In this document: positions 1 through 13,588 of the stretch, piece by piece
Layout: every line of letters begins with the position of its first letter
Numbering within the stretch: position 1 is the stretch's first letter
Source of the DNA: Diphasiastrum complanatum
Taxonomy: Eukaryota > Streptophyta > Lycopodiopsida > Lycopodiales > Lycopodiaceae
Reading direction: 5' to 3'
DNA length: 64,000 nucleotides
Assembly: GCA_029204225.1 (NCBI GenBank)
Contig: CM055092.1
Span: 72,180,308-72,244,307, forward strand
Program-made: the position numbers and the translations under genes
Notes under the pieces: generated by a model
What the model saw: the letters and a program-made list of their open reading frames with translations, nothing else
Database searches by the model: none
Told to the model about the DNA's origin: nothing

Positions 1-1716
1 TTTTTATTGATGTGCAAGAAGTACTGGTACATTCACAGCCACTTACAAATCTTAACCAAGATAGAGCTTTCTTTCAATGAAAATAGATCTAGAAAGTTAT
101 TCTTTTGTGTATGAACTAAAAACTCAATATTTGCAATATGCAAATCTCAAAAATTAATGGCATTCAATCCATTACCGAGTACTTGAGGTTATCAATATTG
201 TAAGACTTGAGTAGGAGAGAGCTTAAGCGTAAGGTGTTCTTCCAATGCATGTAAGAGAAAGTCAACAACAAGGTAGAGACTTGAGAGTTATGTAGAGACC
301 CAAGTACAACGTAAGGAGCCGAGTACAAAGAGGGTGAGAACAACTTACTGAGAGGGACCCAAGGGAGGGTCAAAATTCAAAAAGCAAAAGTAAAAGGGCT
401 TTGAGTGCCTACATAAAGGGATGGATCTATTGTTTGCATGGAAGGTCAGATTCAAGGATGCTTCTTATTAAGGGGAATACAAACAAGTTCTACCTTTAAA
501 AAATAGTTTCTACAAGGTAAAAGGCAAAGCTTGCGCATGTGGGGTTTTGGCAGTAATTGACAACAAATGCATGCAATAATAAAATTTAGAAAAGAAGAGA
601 AAACATAATCGTATTATAAGACAACGTTATATATCATACTTACCTTTTGAGTTATGAGTATCATAGATACTGGAACTTGAAATTTGAAACTAAAGTTGAG
701 ATTGCATTTGGCATTATACAGTGACCATGGTGTGCTGATAGTCTTAACATTTTTGTTTGCTCTTATGATTTTATTTTCAAAAACATTTCTGTTAAAATTT
801 CAATTGCAAGTTACCGGTTGGTATTAACTAGTCAATTATCCTCTCTCTCATTAAGTTACAAGCCATAATTTATACAATGACATTGTAGACTATGATTGCA
901 TTGTGACAATAAGGTTTGTACCCTAAACCAACACTTTGTGGTTTGTTATAACATAAGCACGGGCATAGAACCAACATTTTAAAAAAGACTAAATCTAATT
1001 TGAAAGTTCTACTTATAAGCACTTGATTCAAATACGTTTGAATCATACAAATTGGCCAATTCAGAATAGAATCTAGAACATTTGTATCTACAACACTACC
1101 ACTTCATACAAGAGTTCCTTCCACTACTTTATGATTTGAGATCATGGTAGAAACATGCAACAAATAATAACGTGAACAAGTTGCATTTCAAAAACACAAC
1201 AATGAGAGGTCGATGTAGCGTGAATCTGCATGTAGGGCGGACCAGCAAATTGATTCTCAAAGTCCCCATTCCAGAGAGATCTTCAATGAGGGTGCAGTGT
1301 CAACAGCCAACTGTGTACCTTTTTTTTCGTTTTTTTAAGTGTTATATACATAATGTCCAACACATATGCACTGGACGTAGGTTTTTCTTGTGCCATAAAT
1401 GTTAATGTCAAATGCATATGCATTAGCAGAACTACAGCTGTGAGTAAGCCCCATCATCCATATGCTTACACTGGGTAGATTGACCTAAGTCTGTCAAACA
1501 CCTCTCTTGCAAATGTTTCCCAGCCACATGAAAATCTCTCTAGCTGTAATTCCTTGAGCCACAGCTCCACTAGCATTGGCCACAAGTATAGAACTGTACT
1601 ATAGGCACTATGAATAGAAGAGGTTTTCTTCATGGTGGCAACCAAAAAGAAAATTTGCTGAAAAATTTTTTAACATCAATCCCTCGCACAATGAAGCAAA
1701 TAGCAAGATAACGTAC
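1..1716. other. Probable CCT2 intron 2 and unassigned sequence
   Basis: This AT-rich stretch lies downstream, on the minus strand, of CCT2 exon 2, so it is most simply the start of a long intron. I searched the minus strand for the next conserved chaperonin block (the glycine-rich GPKGMDK motif) and did not find it, so the remaining exons should lie left of the window. A 55-codon minus-strand frame at 1466-1633 (starting MKKTSS, ending RSIYPV) resembles protein in composition but matches nothing I know, and may be chance. No transposon signature was recognised here. Confidence 0.4.
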
Positions 1717-2331
1717 CATTCTTGCACGTTCACCTTTCTCATCTGAGGCTTCAGCTTTAAACAGCTTATCGGACTGCTCTTGCAAACAATCATAGAAGTT
1801 TCAAAATCACATTACGCAGATACATACACGTTGACATCTATATGCACGTTTCAAATGATCTATTCAGACAAACTGAAGTCTATCATCCCCCCTTGGATGC
1901 TTTTCGTAATACAAGAAAGTGAACGATTGAGAAAACCTATTGGCTGTTCTACATTATCCAACTCTCATTCTATTCAAAACTTCTCAAATCTCATACACAA
2001 TCATCGTAATGCTTCCACCACAACATTTTCCTATCAGTGAAAAGCAAAACTAGTCACAACATTGTAAAATGAAGCAAGCTGTGGTGATCCTGGCACAATC
2101 TTTGAATGAAATACCAAACACTATCACTTCTCAAAAACAGCAAAAGTAGCACCAACACAGTCAAATGCAAAAATAGTTAAAACATAGTAAAATGAAGCAA
2201 ACTGTAGTGATACTAGCGATCTTTAAATGGAATACTAGAAGACATCATTTCTTTACAAAAAACATAGCGATTTCAAAAGCAAAAGCAGCAGAAGAGTGAG
2301 AGTAAGGATCGAGACTGACCGTGAGCGCCAT
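1717..2331 (-). CDS. CCT2: CCT2, T-complex chaperonin beta subunit (5' exons only)
   Basis: This is the N-terminal part of the beta subunit of the cytosolic chaperonin CCT/TRiC, an ATP-driven double ring that folds actin, tubulin and other cytosolic proteins. Exon 1 is 2320-2331 (MALT, start context GCCATGGCG, donor GTCAGT). Exon 2 is 1717-1773 (19 codons, acceptor GAGCAG, donor GTACGT) and encodes SDKLFKAEASDEKGERARM. The block EAS-EKGERARM is the signature N-terminus of CCT-beta from plants to animals. Both introns are phase 0. The ATP-binding and apical domains are not in the window, so most of the gene lies to the left. The exon 2 match is clear. The 12-bp exon 1 is inferred from the start context, the donor and phase agreement. 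Confidence 0.82.
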
Positions 2332-2466
2332 GGCAGCGTTGCGAGCAAAGATGGAAAAGGGCGGGAAGGAACTAAACGAGCTAGACAGAAAGCGTCTCGT
2401 AGAAAAAGAAAGGAAGAAGAAGAAGAAGAAGAAGAAGAAAGAAAGAAGGCTTTAGGTTCTTTCTCG

Positions 2467-2509
<43 letters not shown>

Positions 2510-2620
2510 AACGAAGGATATTGGGTGGCCCTTACTCACACCCAATATTGGGTTTGTAGGGCGGCCACTTGGATTTCAGCCACGTGTCCCGAGTGATGAT
2601 TTCAGCCACGTGTTCCTAGT
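2332..2620 (-). promoter_or_regulatory. CCT2 5' leader and promoter with tandem G-boxes
   Basis: Upstream of the CCT2 start (minus strand) the leader carries a GAA/TTC tract (about 2413-2441) and a CT/GA microsatellite (about 2469-2506), which is typical of plant housekeeping 5' UTRs. Beyond it a 26-bp unit is tandemly duplicated at 2573-2598 and 2599-2624. Each copy holds a CACGTG G-box (2581-2586 and 2607-2612), the core bound by plant bZIP and bHLH factors. A palindromic CCCAATATTGGG sits near 2540-2551. The promoter role is inferred from position; no transcription start can be read directly. Confidence 0.5.
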
Positions 2621-2624
2621 GTTT

Positions 2625-3300
2625 TGTCCTTTTGATGATTTTTTTTCTCGAGCACCGCCCATGTGTTGGCGGGTTTGAAATTGAGTGGTCGATCTCACAT
2701 GAATATCCCTCTACCACCACACCAAACACGGGCAAATTTTGATGGAATTCTTTTTTGTTCTCTGAATATTGCACATGTGAAGTAGGTTTAAACGTTTGGA
2801 ATAGACGACAAAGTATAGGAATGGAATCGGCATTAGTTTTCAAAAACCACCATCATTAGACTTTTTAAATCATTCTTTATATTTTAGGCATATAAACAAT
2901 TTCATGAGTAAAAGTCCTTAGAATACAAAGAAAATATCAAAAATTGTACATTTCTTGAGGATACCACAAAAAACGTTTTCCCAACATTGTTTATTGGCTC
3001 TCTAAAATTTTGCATCATCTATTTCATAAATGACTGCAACAAATTGCATCGGTTCTGCGGCTGGGTGGGTGCACTTTTAGGATTAGATATTCATTTTTCT
3101 TTGAAGACGTTTTGCTACACAAATGGACAGCCCTCTGTAGCACCTTCCTAAGATGCAAGAGACTTTTTTTGTCAGCTGAGGTGATCCTTTCTGTTGTGAA
3201 AACAATTTGGAAAAATCAACAACAAACGGTGTTGAATTCCACTCTTTTCTCAAATTAAAGCCTATCGTGATGTCTCTGCTTTGTATTTTGCCTTCTGCCT
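2625..3300. other. No recognised gene
   Basis: I see no supported feature here. A 75-codon minus-strand frame at 2616-2843 overlaps the putative CCT2 promoter, has no recognisable motif and is probably chance. The right end may be the decayed 5' part of the gypsy element that becomes recognisable from about 3300. Confidence 0.35.
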
Positions 3301-4481
3301 ATGCATTCCTCGTGTTGCTTCAAAGTTGAATCATCTTTACCTGTCAATATGGTTCCTCGCATCTACCGAAAAATCACCGAGCAAAGGTTTGTCGTAGACA
3401 CCTTCTCCAATGAAGATGATATTCCGTTGAAGAGACGCGATGAGCACGCGAAAGAATCTATCGAAGGCCATCAGAGTTCTGTATCTCTCTTTATGATGAG
3501 TCGGGCGGCTATACCCCAAGAGCCACTACAAGGAATCTGCAATGAAACCGAGATCGAAGCTCTTCAAGTGTTTATCCCGCAGGAAGGTCGAGAATACTGA
3601 GGATTTCCTCCATTATGTTGATCCGCATCATTTCAAGACTACCCCAAGATCCAGAATGATCAAATCCAAAAAAGCCACTAGTGAATGGAGATCCCATCGA
3701 AACAGCAAAACCTCTCAAGGCAATGCTATAGTAGGCCGAATGGATATAGTGTATGAAGGATCCATGTCTAGTGTCCCACCTACGATGAACGATTTTTGCG
3801 AGAATACATAGATCGGGACCTGGCCGAAGATGAAGCTTTGTACAAGCTAGAGGTCTCACTTTGAGACAATAGCATCAAGATGGTAAAAGACCCAACCTCC
3901 GAATAACGATCAAACTCACGGAGGCATGCCAAGGAAAAGGGGCCTATCACTTTGGATTCTCTATCTGGATGCGCTCCAAAAGAAAAGGCACATGTCCCTA
4001 TGATGGCAAAGTTGAGTCCTAAAGGATCTAAGAGTGTAAAGAAGCTTAAGAAGGCATTGAAAATGATGGGACTTAACGAAAATAAGCCGACCACCAACTC
4101 GACCCTAAAACACAAGACTCTCTAGGCCAAAATATCTGAGTGGAAGGCCAAGAGCGACAAATGAAGTATCAAGATCGAGTTAATGACCTCCTACCAAGTA
4201 CAAAAAAAATTTGCCAAGACATTATTGAAGATCCCAAGCCTGCACATGGCATACCACGGTACTTTAAGGATTACAAAATAGATGAAGTGGTAGGTGTCAT
4301 GCCCAGGGCTAAGAGAGGACCATTAGAGAACATCTCCCAAGGAGCCAACGTTTATGAAAGTCATGTCGTACTAAAGAGATAGATCTAGCGGAAGAGGGAG
4401 AAGATAGTCGCATAGTGTTTGTCGGAGAAGATGTAGAGGGAGATGAACTACGATATCTACAAGCCCTTCTTCGCAAGTACC
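3301..4481 (+). pseudogene. Gypsy G, degenerate region upstream of reverse transcriptase
   Basis: Several short plus-strand frames, broken by stops and frameshifts, form the gag-pol region just before the reverse transcriptase of a Ty3/gypsy element. The final segment (about 4383-4476) ends RYLQALLRKY, which is interrupted by copia A1. When A1 and one copy of the 5-bp duplication are removed, the frame runs directly into HDCLAWNYGELKG at 8351 onward, the usual entry to a gypsy RT. I could not find an intact protease DTG/DSG motif or a gag zinc knuckle, so the element is badly decayed or 5'-truncated. No 5' LTR was found. Confidence 0.6.
4477..4481. repeat. Target-site duplication, left copy, of copia A1 (GTACC)
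   Basis: GTACC directly precedes the A1 terminus TGTCGGCAAG. The identical pentamer follows the other terminus at 8346-8350. Five bases is the normal duplication length for copia integrase. Confidence 0.85.
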
Positions 4482-4545
4482 TGTCGGCAAGTGGTGTTCA
4501 GAAAATAGGTCTAGCTCGAAAAGAAACGAATGAAAAATAATTCAT

Positions 4546-6876
4546 CTGAGAGTAAGTTTCTCAACCAAATTGCTTCCTTTGTAGCTTGAGAGGCTGTGAT
4601 ATACTCTGATTCAGTGGAAGATAGACCTATCGAAGATTGCTTGCGACTGTTCTAGGAAATTGGACCATTGTTGAGGAAGAATGTAAATCCGGAAGTAGAT
4701 TTACGAGTGTCTACATCTCCTGCCCAACTCGCATATGTGTAACCATTGAGTAAATTGAGTTTGTCGTTGATGACTGCTCCATAACAAATGCAAAAGTCCA
4801 TAGTTGCTCGAAGATATCTCATGACTTTGATAAGAGCCTTCCAATGTGTTATACCAGGATTAGTCATAAACTGACTGAGAGAGCTAACTGCAAAAGCTAT
4901 GTCTGGCCTGGTACAGATCATGGGGTACATAAGAGATCCTATAATAGAATGATAAGGATACTCACACATCTGCTGCTTCTCATGATTTGTTTGGGGACAC
5001 TAGTCCTTTGACAATTGTTTGGAGACACTGGTCCTTTGACAATTTGAGTCATGGTTCCATTGCTGAGAGAGCTAACTTGCAATTGATCAGATTATATCTG
5101 ACTAACATGTTGTAGATGTACCTTTGTTGTGTAATGTCAATTAACTTATGTTTTCTATCTCTCTGGATTTTTATACCAAGGCATAAATGAGCTTCGCCCA
5201 GATCGGTCATGTCGAATTCGAAAGATAGCATTGTCTTCTCCTCTTTTATTGAATCGGTACTATTGCTGAAAAGCAATGTATCATCCACGTACAAAGTGAT
5301 AATGATAAAAGATTGTTGCACTGCTTTGAAGTAAACGTTTGAATCTAAAGAGCTAGGTGTATAGCCGTGATTAATAAGGAAAGTATTGATCCTTTGAAAC
5401 CATGCTCGAGCAGATTGCTTCAAGCCATAAAGTGTCTTGTGGAGTTTACACACATGATTGTGTTTACCCTTGATAATATCATCATCTTCTGATCCATCAT
5501 TAATTTGTTATTCATCAAGAGTAGAGGAGCTTGGACCTTCAATAGGAATAGTCGACCGAGGAACTGGAAAGTTTGATGCATCAGGAGAATCTGATAGGAC
5601 AGCTACATGGGAACTACCCTTTTCTTTGAGGTCTTGAAACTGATCTTCGATGAAGATGACATCTCAGCTAGTGAATATCTTTGACTCGATGGGATCGAAC
5701 AACTTGTAGGCTTGGTCTGAAGTAGTGTAGCTGATGAAAACACATTTGATACTCTGGAAGTCGAGCTTCTTCCTGAGATCACGAGGAATTTGCGCACAGT
5801 ACATCCAAAAACTTGTAAGTTTGATATAGAAGGTTTGGTACCTGTCCAAACTTCGAATGGTGTTTTGTCTGAGAGGACTTTAGTAGAACATTTGTTCAGA
5901 ATATAGGTTGTTGTTAAAATAGCTTCAGCCCAGAAGCACTTCGGAAGTGTCGCATGTGATGACATGCACTTTGCCTATTCAACTAAGATTTATTTATTTC
6001 TCTCAGCAGGACCATTTGACTGAGGTGAATAGGAAGTGATGTATTGTTGCTCAATGCCATTGTTAAGGCAATAGTCCTTGAACTCGTTGGAGATGTACTC
6101 TCCCCCGTTATCTGACTTCAGTGCTTTGATTCGTTTGCCAGTTTGATTCTCAACATGCTCTTTGAATTGTCCGAATTTGATGAAAGCCTCTGATTTCTGT
6201 TTAATGAAATAAACAACTGTTCTTCTGGAGAATTCGTCAATAAAGTTAATGAAATACTTTGCATTTAGTAATGAAGGAGTTTGCATAGGTCCACATATAT
6301 TTGCATGAACACCATCTAACATATCTTTTGTTGCATGCATAGCAAGGATGCCATAATAATGCTTTATTGACTATAACAGAGGTTTTCAAGACTTGACTAG
6401 ACTCAGAATAGCAATGTGCCAATCTATATAAGTAACCCTGCCTCTTGCCGAGTGCAAGGATCTTATTACTCCTATCAACTATTTTGCATTGATCATATTC
6501 GAATTCTACCTTATGACCTAAATTTGTAATTCTACTTACTGATAACAGATTTGTAGAGAGTTTAGGAACATATAAAACCTTTGATAGTAGTTTGAATTGA
6601 TCATGTTGGAATCGCAATCTTACATTACCTTCACGTTCAATAGTGTGAGTACTATTGTCACCAAGATGAACAAATTTCTTCGTGCTGTAAGGAGTGTAGG
6701 AGTTGAAGATATCTCATTGATTGGTCGTATCTTGAGTTGCTCCAGAATCCAAAAAACACGAATCATCCAAAAATGCACTTTGATCTTTGACCATGAATGC
6801 ACCTTCGTCCACAAATGATAATTGGATCCATTCAGCTTGTCTGTGATAAGACCAGCTTTACTTTGAGAATCCATCT
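4546..6876 (-). pseudogene. Copia A1 gag-pol remnant
   Basis: Read right to left, this holds the gag start (MDSQSKAGLITDKLNGSNYHLW at 6874), the gag-pre-integrase region (6617-6246), the integrase core (6340-5990), the reverse transcriptase with YVDD (5453-5049) and RNase H (4969 to about 4546). Gag jumps from its N-terminal motif directly into protease sequence. RT begins only at its C-terminal half (the LYGLKQ region). The first integrase aspartate, in the block usually HTDICGPM, reads HANICGPM, so a catalytic Asp is replaced by Asn, while the SDNGGEY and PAERNK blocks remain. A roughly 30-bp unit is repeated at about 4988-5041. Stops and frameshifts separate the frames. Confidence 0.85.
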
Positions 6877-7065
6877 TGAACTTAGTCTGTTAATTGTATC
6901 CATGATGCTAAGATGTGGTAATGCCAACAATAAGACATCAATTCTCTGATACTGAAAGGTTGAAAAGAACTTAAGAGTATGATATCAATTTAATATTGCG
7001 AAAGATATCAAGTATTAGAGCTTTTGCTCTGATATCATGCTGGAATCAAATAAAGTAGTGAAATT

Positions 7066-7077
7066 GCTCTGATACCA
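7066..7077 (-). other. Primer-binding site of copia A1
   Basis: On the minus strand this reads TGGTATCAGAGC, complementary to the 3' end of plant initiator methionine tRNA and directly adjacent to the LTR end. A second, imperfect copy (GCTCTGATATCATG on the plus strand) lies about 45 bp further inside the element. Confidence 0.8.
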
Positions 7078-8345
<1,268 letters not shown>

Positions 8346-10860
8346 GTACCATGACTGTCTAGCATGGAATTATGGTGAGTTGAAGGGCATATCGCCAGAT
8401 GTGGTGGTTCACACCATTCCTCAGGTTGATGGAGCAAAACCTGCTAGTAGTAGACTATATCGATCTAATCTCCAATACGCCCAGCTGATTCAGGAAGAAT
8501 TAACCAAGCTTATAGATCTAGGATTCATCTACAAGATGGAACACATTGATTGGGTATCGTTGATCGTGGTGGTGCCTAAGAAAAATGGTAAACTTCGAAT
8601 ATGTGTGGACTACAAGAAGTTCAACACCGTACCAACAAGGACCATTTTTTCTTTTCCTTCATGGAAAATGTGTTAGAGAGGATAGTCGGACCAGAAGCCT
8701 TTAGTTTTCTAGATGGGTTTAGTGGCTATAATTAGGTGCAAATCGCCCTAGAAGATTAGCACACGACTGCATTCTCCACTGAGTGGAAAACATATGTGTA
8801 CAAAGTAATGCCATTTGAATTGTGCAACGCTCCTAGCACCTTCCAATGAGTGATGAGCTATGCTTTCAAGGACTTTTTACCGAAATTCTTTGAAATGTTC
8901 ATGGAGAATTTGTGTGTTCACTTCTCTCGAGCCGAGCATTTATCCTCACTGTAAAAGACGTACAATGTCGACTATTCGATATATCTTTAAACTCAGCCAA
9001 ATGCCAATTCTTGGTCACGCACGACATAGTACTAGATCATATTGTTTCGAGACATGGTATTGACACCGACGTAGAGAAGATCCGCATTATACTTACCCTG
9101 CCTGAACTTGGAACTGTACGTGAAGTATATATCTTTATGGGGCATTGCAATTAATATCATATGCTTGTCTTGAATTTTGCTAAGCTGGCCTATTTGATCC
9201 ACCTGACCATCCAACTCAAATGGACAGCAGAAGCTATTGAGGCCTTCCATAAACTCAAGAAAGCCTTAGAAGCGTTAGCAATGATATATAACATGAAGAA
9301 ATTTCGCCATTACCTTCTAGCCAATCTCTTCGTCTTCTTCGTAGATCATTAAGCCCTACTATATATGGTTAATAGAACATGCACTGCCGAACAAATCACT
9401 AGGTGGTTGTTGCTTCTCCAAGAGTTCAACTTCAAAATAGTCATTCGCAAGGGTAAGCAACACTATCTGGCCAATTACCTCTCACGAATTCGTAATGTTC
9501 CTAAGAGTAGAGGGGTGGATGATGAACTCCCTGACATTAGTGGGTAGCTGACATTGTGGGATATCTTATGTCGGGACGTCCTCCCCCATAGATGAATAAG
9601 GTGGAACTACACAGGTTGATTACCAAATCTACTCCCTATAAATTGATAGTTGGATAGCTATATCGCATGTGCAACGATGTAATTATATGTCGATGCATCT
9701 TTACACACGAAGTGCCCCAAGTAGTAAGTATCACCCATGAAGGAATAGGTGGAGGGCATGTCGTTGTCGAAGCTACCAATCGAAAAGTATTGCAACATGG
9801 GTTGTCGTGGCCCACAATGTTCAAAGATATTCACTATCAGGTCAAGAGGTGTGATGTGTGCCAAAGGTTCAATAGGACACAGGAAAAGGATAGAATGTCA
9901 TTACGACCTATCTTGGTTATGATGCCATTCAAAAAATGGGGCATTGACTATGTCAATCTTATTCGTCCAGCTATGCTCGATCCCAAGCTCATTATATTAT
10001 CGTAGCCACTAACTACCTAACCAAATGATAAGGAAGGTTGATGCCAAGGTAGTAAGGAAGGTTGATGCCAACTCCACTACAAAATTCCTATACGAAAATA
10101 TCCTAGCTCATTTTGGGTGCCGACTTGAGCTAGTGAGTGATTGCAGAATGCATTTTCTAAACAAAACTATCACTTACTTGTTATCCTCGTATCTGGTTGT
10201 CCATAAGAAAATTATATCCTACTATCCATGATGCAACGGACAAGCAAAATCGTCGAACAAGACTCTTCGTGGCATTATCACAAAAATGATAGAGACCTCA
10301 CACTTGGATTTGAAACACAAACTTCACACAACTTTATGGGATTTCAAAACCACCTTCAAGGTGAGCACCGAACAAATGTCATTTCAAATGGTGTATGATA
10401 GAAAGCCGTAATTCCTGCTGAGTTTGTTGTTCCTAGTTTGGGAGCCGTCGTTGTCACACTTAAGTACAGAGGAATCTACTCAAATGAGACTTTAGAATCT
10501 CCTCCAACTCCACGAAACTCACTTCCTAGCGCTTCACACCCTAATTGTGGAGAAAAAACAAAGGAAAGTCTGGCATGATCAAATATTAAGACCAACAATC
10601 TCGTCGACGGAGAATTGGCTTTGGTGTACAAAGCCAAGGCACACAAGGGCAAGCTCAAGTTTCTAGGAGAATGACCGTATAAGGTAGTAAAAATCCGGCC
10701 TAATGGCATAGTCATTCTCGTCGACCTACAAGGCAAATTGTTCGACACATCCGTTAACGGTAGCAAGTTGTATCGCTACTACCCGGGCTTAGGGCTAAGC
10801 CTCACGTGCCATCCTCATCATCCTTATCTTCTCGAGAAGAATCGTCAACACCCACGTTAA
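8346..10860 (+). pseudogene. Gypsy G reverse transcriptase, RNase H and integrase remnant
   Basis: This is the continuation of gypsy G to the right of copia A1. RT starts in the ISPDVVVHTIPQ region at about 8380 and includes VPKKNGKLRICVDYKKFN. The catalytic loop around 8896-8920 reads FMENL where an active enzyme has a double aspartate. RNase H is shortened (EALAMIYNMKKFRHYLLAN to about 9500). Integrase keeps its zinc region with CDVCQR, then WGIDYV and the aspartate of LVSDCRMHF, but the glutamate of the usual NGQAE block is a lysine (NGQAKSSN, about 10238-10255). Many stop codons are present. The last recognisable segment, KVVKIRPNGIVILVDLQGK, is the integrase C-terminal tail. Confidence 0.85.
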
Positions 10861-11151
10861 GATAGATTATGTAGGTATATATTAGTTTATTTTCTTTCTA
10901 GGAAATTTAGATATCTATAGAATTGATTGATTGTTAAGTATAATAGATACTCACCCTAGGTTAAACTAGATTAGATCTAGATTAGAAGATCGAGAGGATA
11001 GGATAGTCAGGCTAGTCTAGATTGACTTTGTTACAAATAGTGATTTGTTAGACTAATCATAGGATAGATAGCCATAAATCAGTTAGGTTAATTAGAAAAT
11101 TAGTTAAGTTTGTTAAAAACAAGGTTACTTTGAGTTTGGTAAAAGATCTGT
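10861..11151. other. AT-rich spacer between gypsy G integrase and downstream ORF
   Basis: About 290 bp rich in TAGAT/GATTAG-like words, with no coding frame. It could be the internal region between pol and an extra ORF, or the start of unrelated sequence. Confidence 0.35.
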
Positions 11152-11925
11152 ATGGACGGGCTCAATGAATTTGTCGAAAGATTTGAAGAAGATGAAAGAT
11201 TTTTTAAGCTACATATTAGAAAAGTCTTTGCGTGCCTTAAGAATGAGAATGGTAATTCCTCTGTTGATGTGCCACATACTTTCTCTTATGCACCGCTTTC
11301 ACCACACCCTTTGGTCTTTTTAGATGAGCTTGATGAGGACAGTTTTTCTCAGCTTCAATTGTTTTCTCAAGATATATGTGATATTGGTGACCAATCTTCA
11401 TATGACTTCTGCCAATCCAAAAACTGTCAAATTCCTTTTGTACCCAGCAGAACTATTGAGTTCAAATATGCCTTTACCGCCTATAAGCTTTGGAGCCTTC
11501 CTACTGTCAACTTTCTTGCCCCTGTGCCTATCGTCCTTTGGATCTTTATGTCACTAGAAGATGCTTTACACAAAAATCCTTCTCTTGAAGCTCCTGTAGC
11601 CTTTGATACTATTATTTGCATGAACAAATTTGAGCCTTTTTGTTGCCCTTCTGAGCAGACATGGGCCAGAATCAGAGGACACTTTGAGACTGGCTTTAAT
11701 AGAGTGAATCTTCACCAAGCAAGAATCTGGAATTGGAAGCGACCATTCTTTAAATGTAGATGTGGTGATAAATGCAAACACAATGCATCCATTATCTGGT
11801 TTGACTACGCCATTTGGTATATGATGAACAACCTAGTCTTCCCTGGTGCTTCTCTCCAAAACCAAATGAATGTTGCGGTAGAGCAAAAGACAATAGCGGG
11901 CGAAACCGCGTGCTCTACAAGCTAA
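11152..11925 (+). CDS. Uncharacterised 257-residue ORF downstream of gypsy G integrase
   Basis: This is one of the few long unbroken frames in a heavily decayed region. It lies in the same direction as gypsy G, about 290 bp after its integrase tail. I do not recognise the product. Visible features are an acidic N-terminal part, a hydrophobic middle (LPTVNFLAPVPIVLWIFM), several cysteines including CRCGDKC near residue 205, and aromatic-rich WFDYAIWYMM. The last roughly 15 residues are read from an adjoining copia LTR (A2 starts at about 11882), so the native C-terminus has been replaced. It could be an additional ORF of the gypsy element, as in some Athila/Tat lineages, or a captured host fragment. 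Confidence 0.4.
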   Translation: MDGLNEFVERFEEDERFFKLHIRKVFACLKNENGNSSVDVPHTFSYAPLSPHPLVFLDELDEDSFSQLQLFSQDICDIGDQSSYDFCQSKNCQIPFVPSRTIEFKYAFTAYKLWSLPTVNFLAPVPIVLWIFMSLEDALHKNPSLEAPVAFDTIICMNKFEPFCCPSEQTWARIRGHFETGFNRVNLHQARIWNWKRPFFKCRCGDKCKHNASIIWFDYAIWYMMNNLVFPGASLQNQMNVAVEQKTIAGETACSTS

Positions 11926-12770
11926 TTCAATCTGTAAAAGGAATGAACCTATTATTGACAATAAAGAATCAATGCGCAAGGCATCTAATTCGTCTATCTC
12001 TGATAAGCTTCTGATGCTATATTTTTACACACACTTGATCAATCTCTTATTCTCTTGATTAACTGAATACACAAGTGGTATTCAATATATATACACAATG
12101 TTACAGGTGTGCAGACGAAGAAAGTACAAAGTGGATGCGCTGTCTGTAGGAGATCATGGGTGGCTGCCGTCGTTGTCAAATCCGTTAGCACAGTTGTATG
12201 GGATGAGCATGAAAAGGCCGCGATGTCAGTCTTTGCTGAAATGAATATTGGTGAAGATGCAAAAAATGTGTCATTATGACGGAATGCCTTAGGATTTGAT
12301 TTACAGGGTGCCTTGGCTTTTCCTAGGGCACCTTTGGCATTTTTGTAAGGGCAGGGTCGTCTTTTTCGCCTGTCACAAAACATGTGTAAAAACACAGTGT
12401 CAAGTTTTTTGCCTTTTCTTCGCCTGTGAGAATTGACATGTAAATATGTAGATTGTGCGACAACGTGAGTAAAAAATGCAGCATGAATGGAGGCAGATTA
12501 AAATGGGATTTAGGATAATAGAGAAGATAAATCTAACACCCCCCCCCCCCCTAATCTAGATCCATGAATGCCTTGATCTTCAGACTAAGCAATGCACAAA
12601 ATTTGTTGTGTGCATTAACACTTAATGCTTTCGTGAATATATCTGCAACCATGTCCTACGTTATGCAGTACGTTAAGCTCACCTCCTTGTTGAGAACCTT
12701 GCCCCTGATGTAGTGGTATCTGATTTCAATGTGCTTACTCCTAGAGTGAAATCTAGGGTTGGCTGATAGG
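11882..12770 (-). mobile_element. Copia A2, 3' fragment with partial LTR
   Basis: On the minus strand the order is the end of RNase H (12770 to about 12553), a run of about 12 G residues as polypurine tract (12539-12552), then a 3' LTR beginning TGTTAGATTTATC at 12538 and truncated at about 11882. The LTR matches the reverse complement of the copia A3 LTR (20734 to about 21400). The coding end was cut at 12770 by gypsy H, and the LTR end is fused to the 257-codon ORF. Confidence 0.8.
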
Positions 12771-13569
<799 letters not shown>

Positions 13570-13570
13570 G

Positions 13571-13588
13571 TGGCGTCGTTGCCGGGGA
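13571..13588 (+). other. Primer-binding site of gypsy H
   Basis: TGGCGTCGTTGCCGGGGA follows the LTR by one base. The closely similar TGGCGCCGTTGCCGGGGA is a familiar primer-binding site of plant Athila/Tat-type gypsy elements, so this places family H near that group. The lineage assignment is inferred. Confidence 0.7.
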
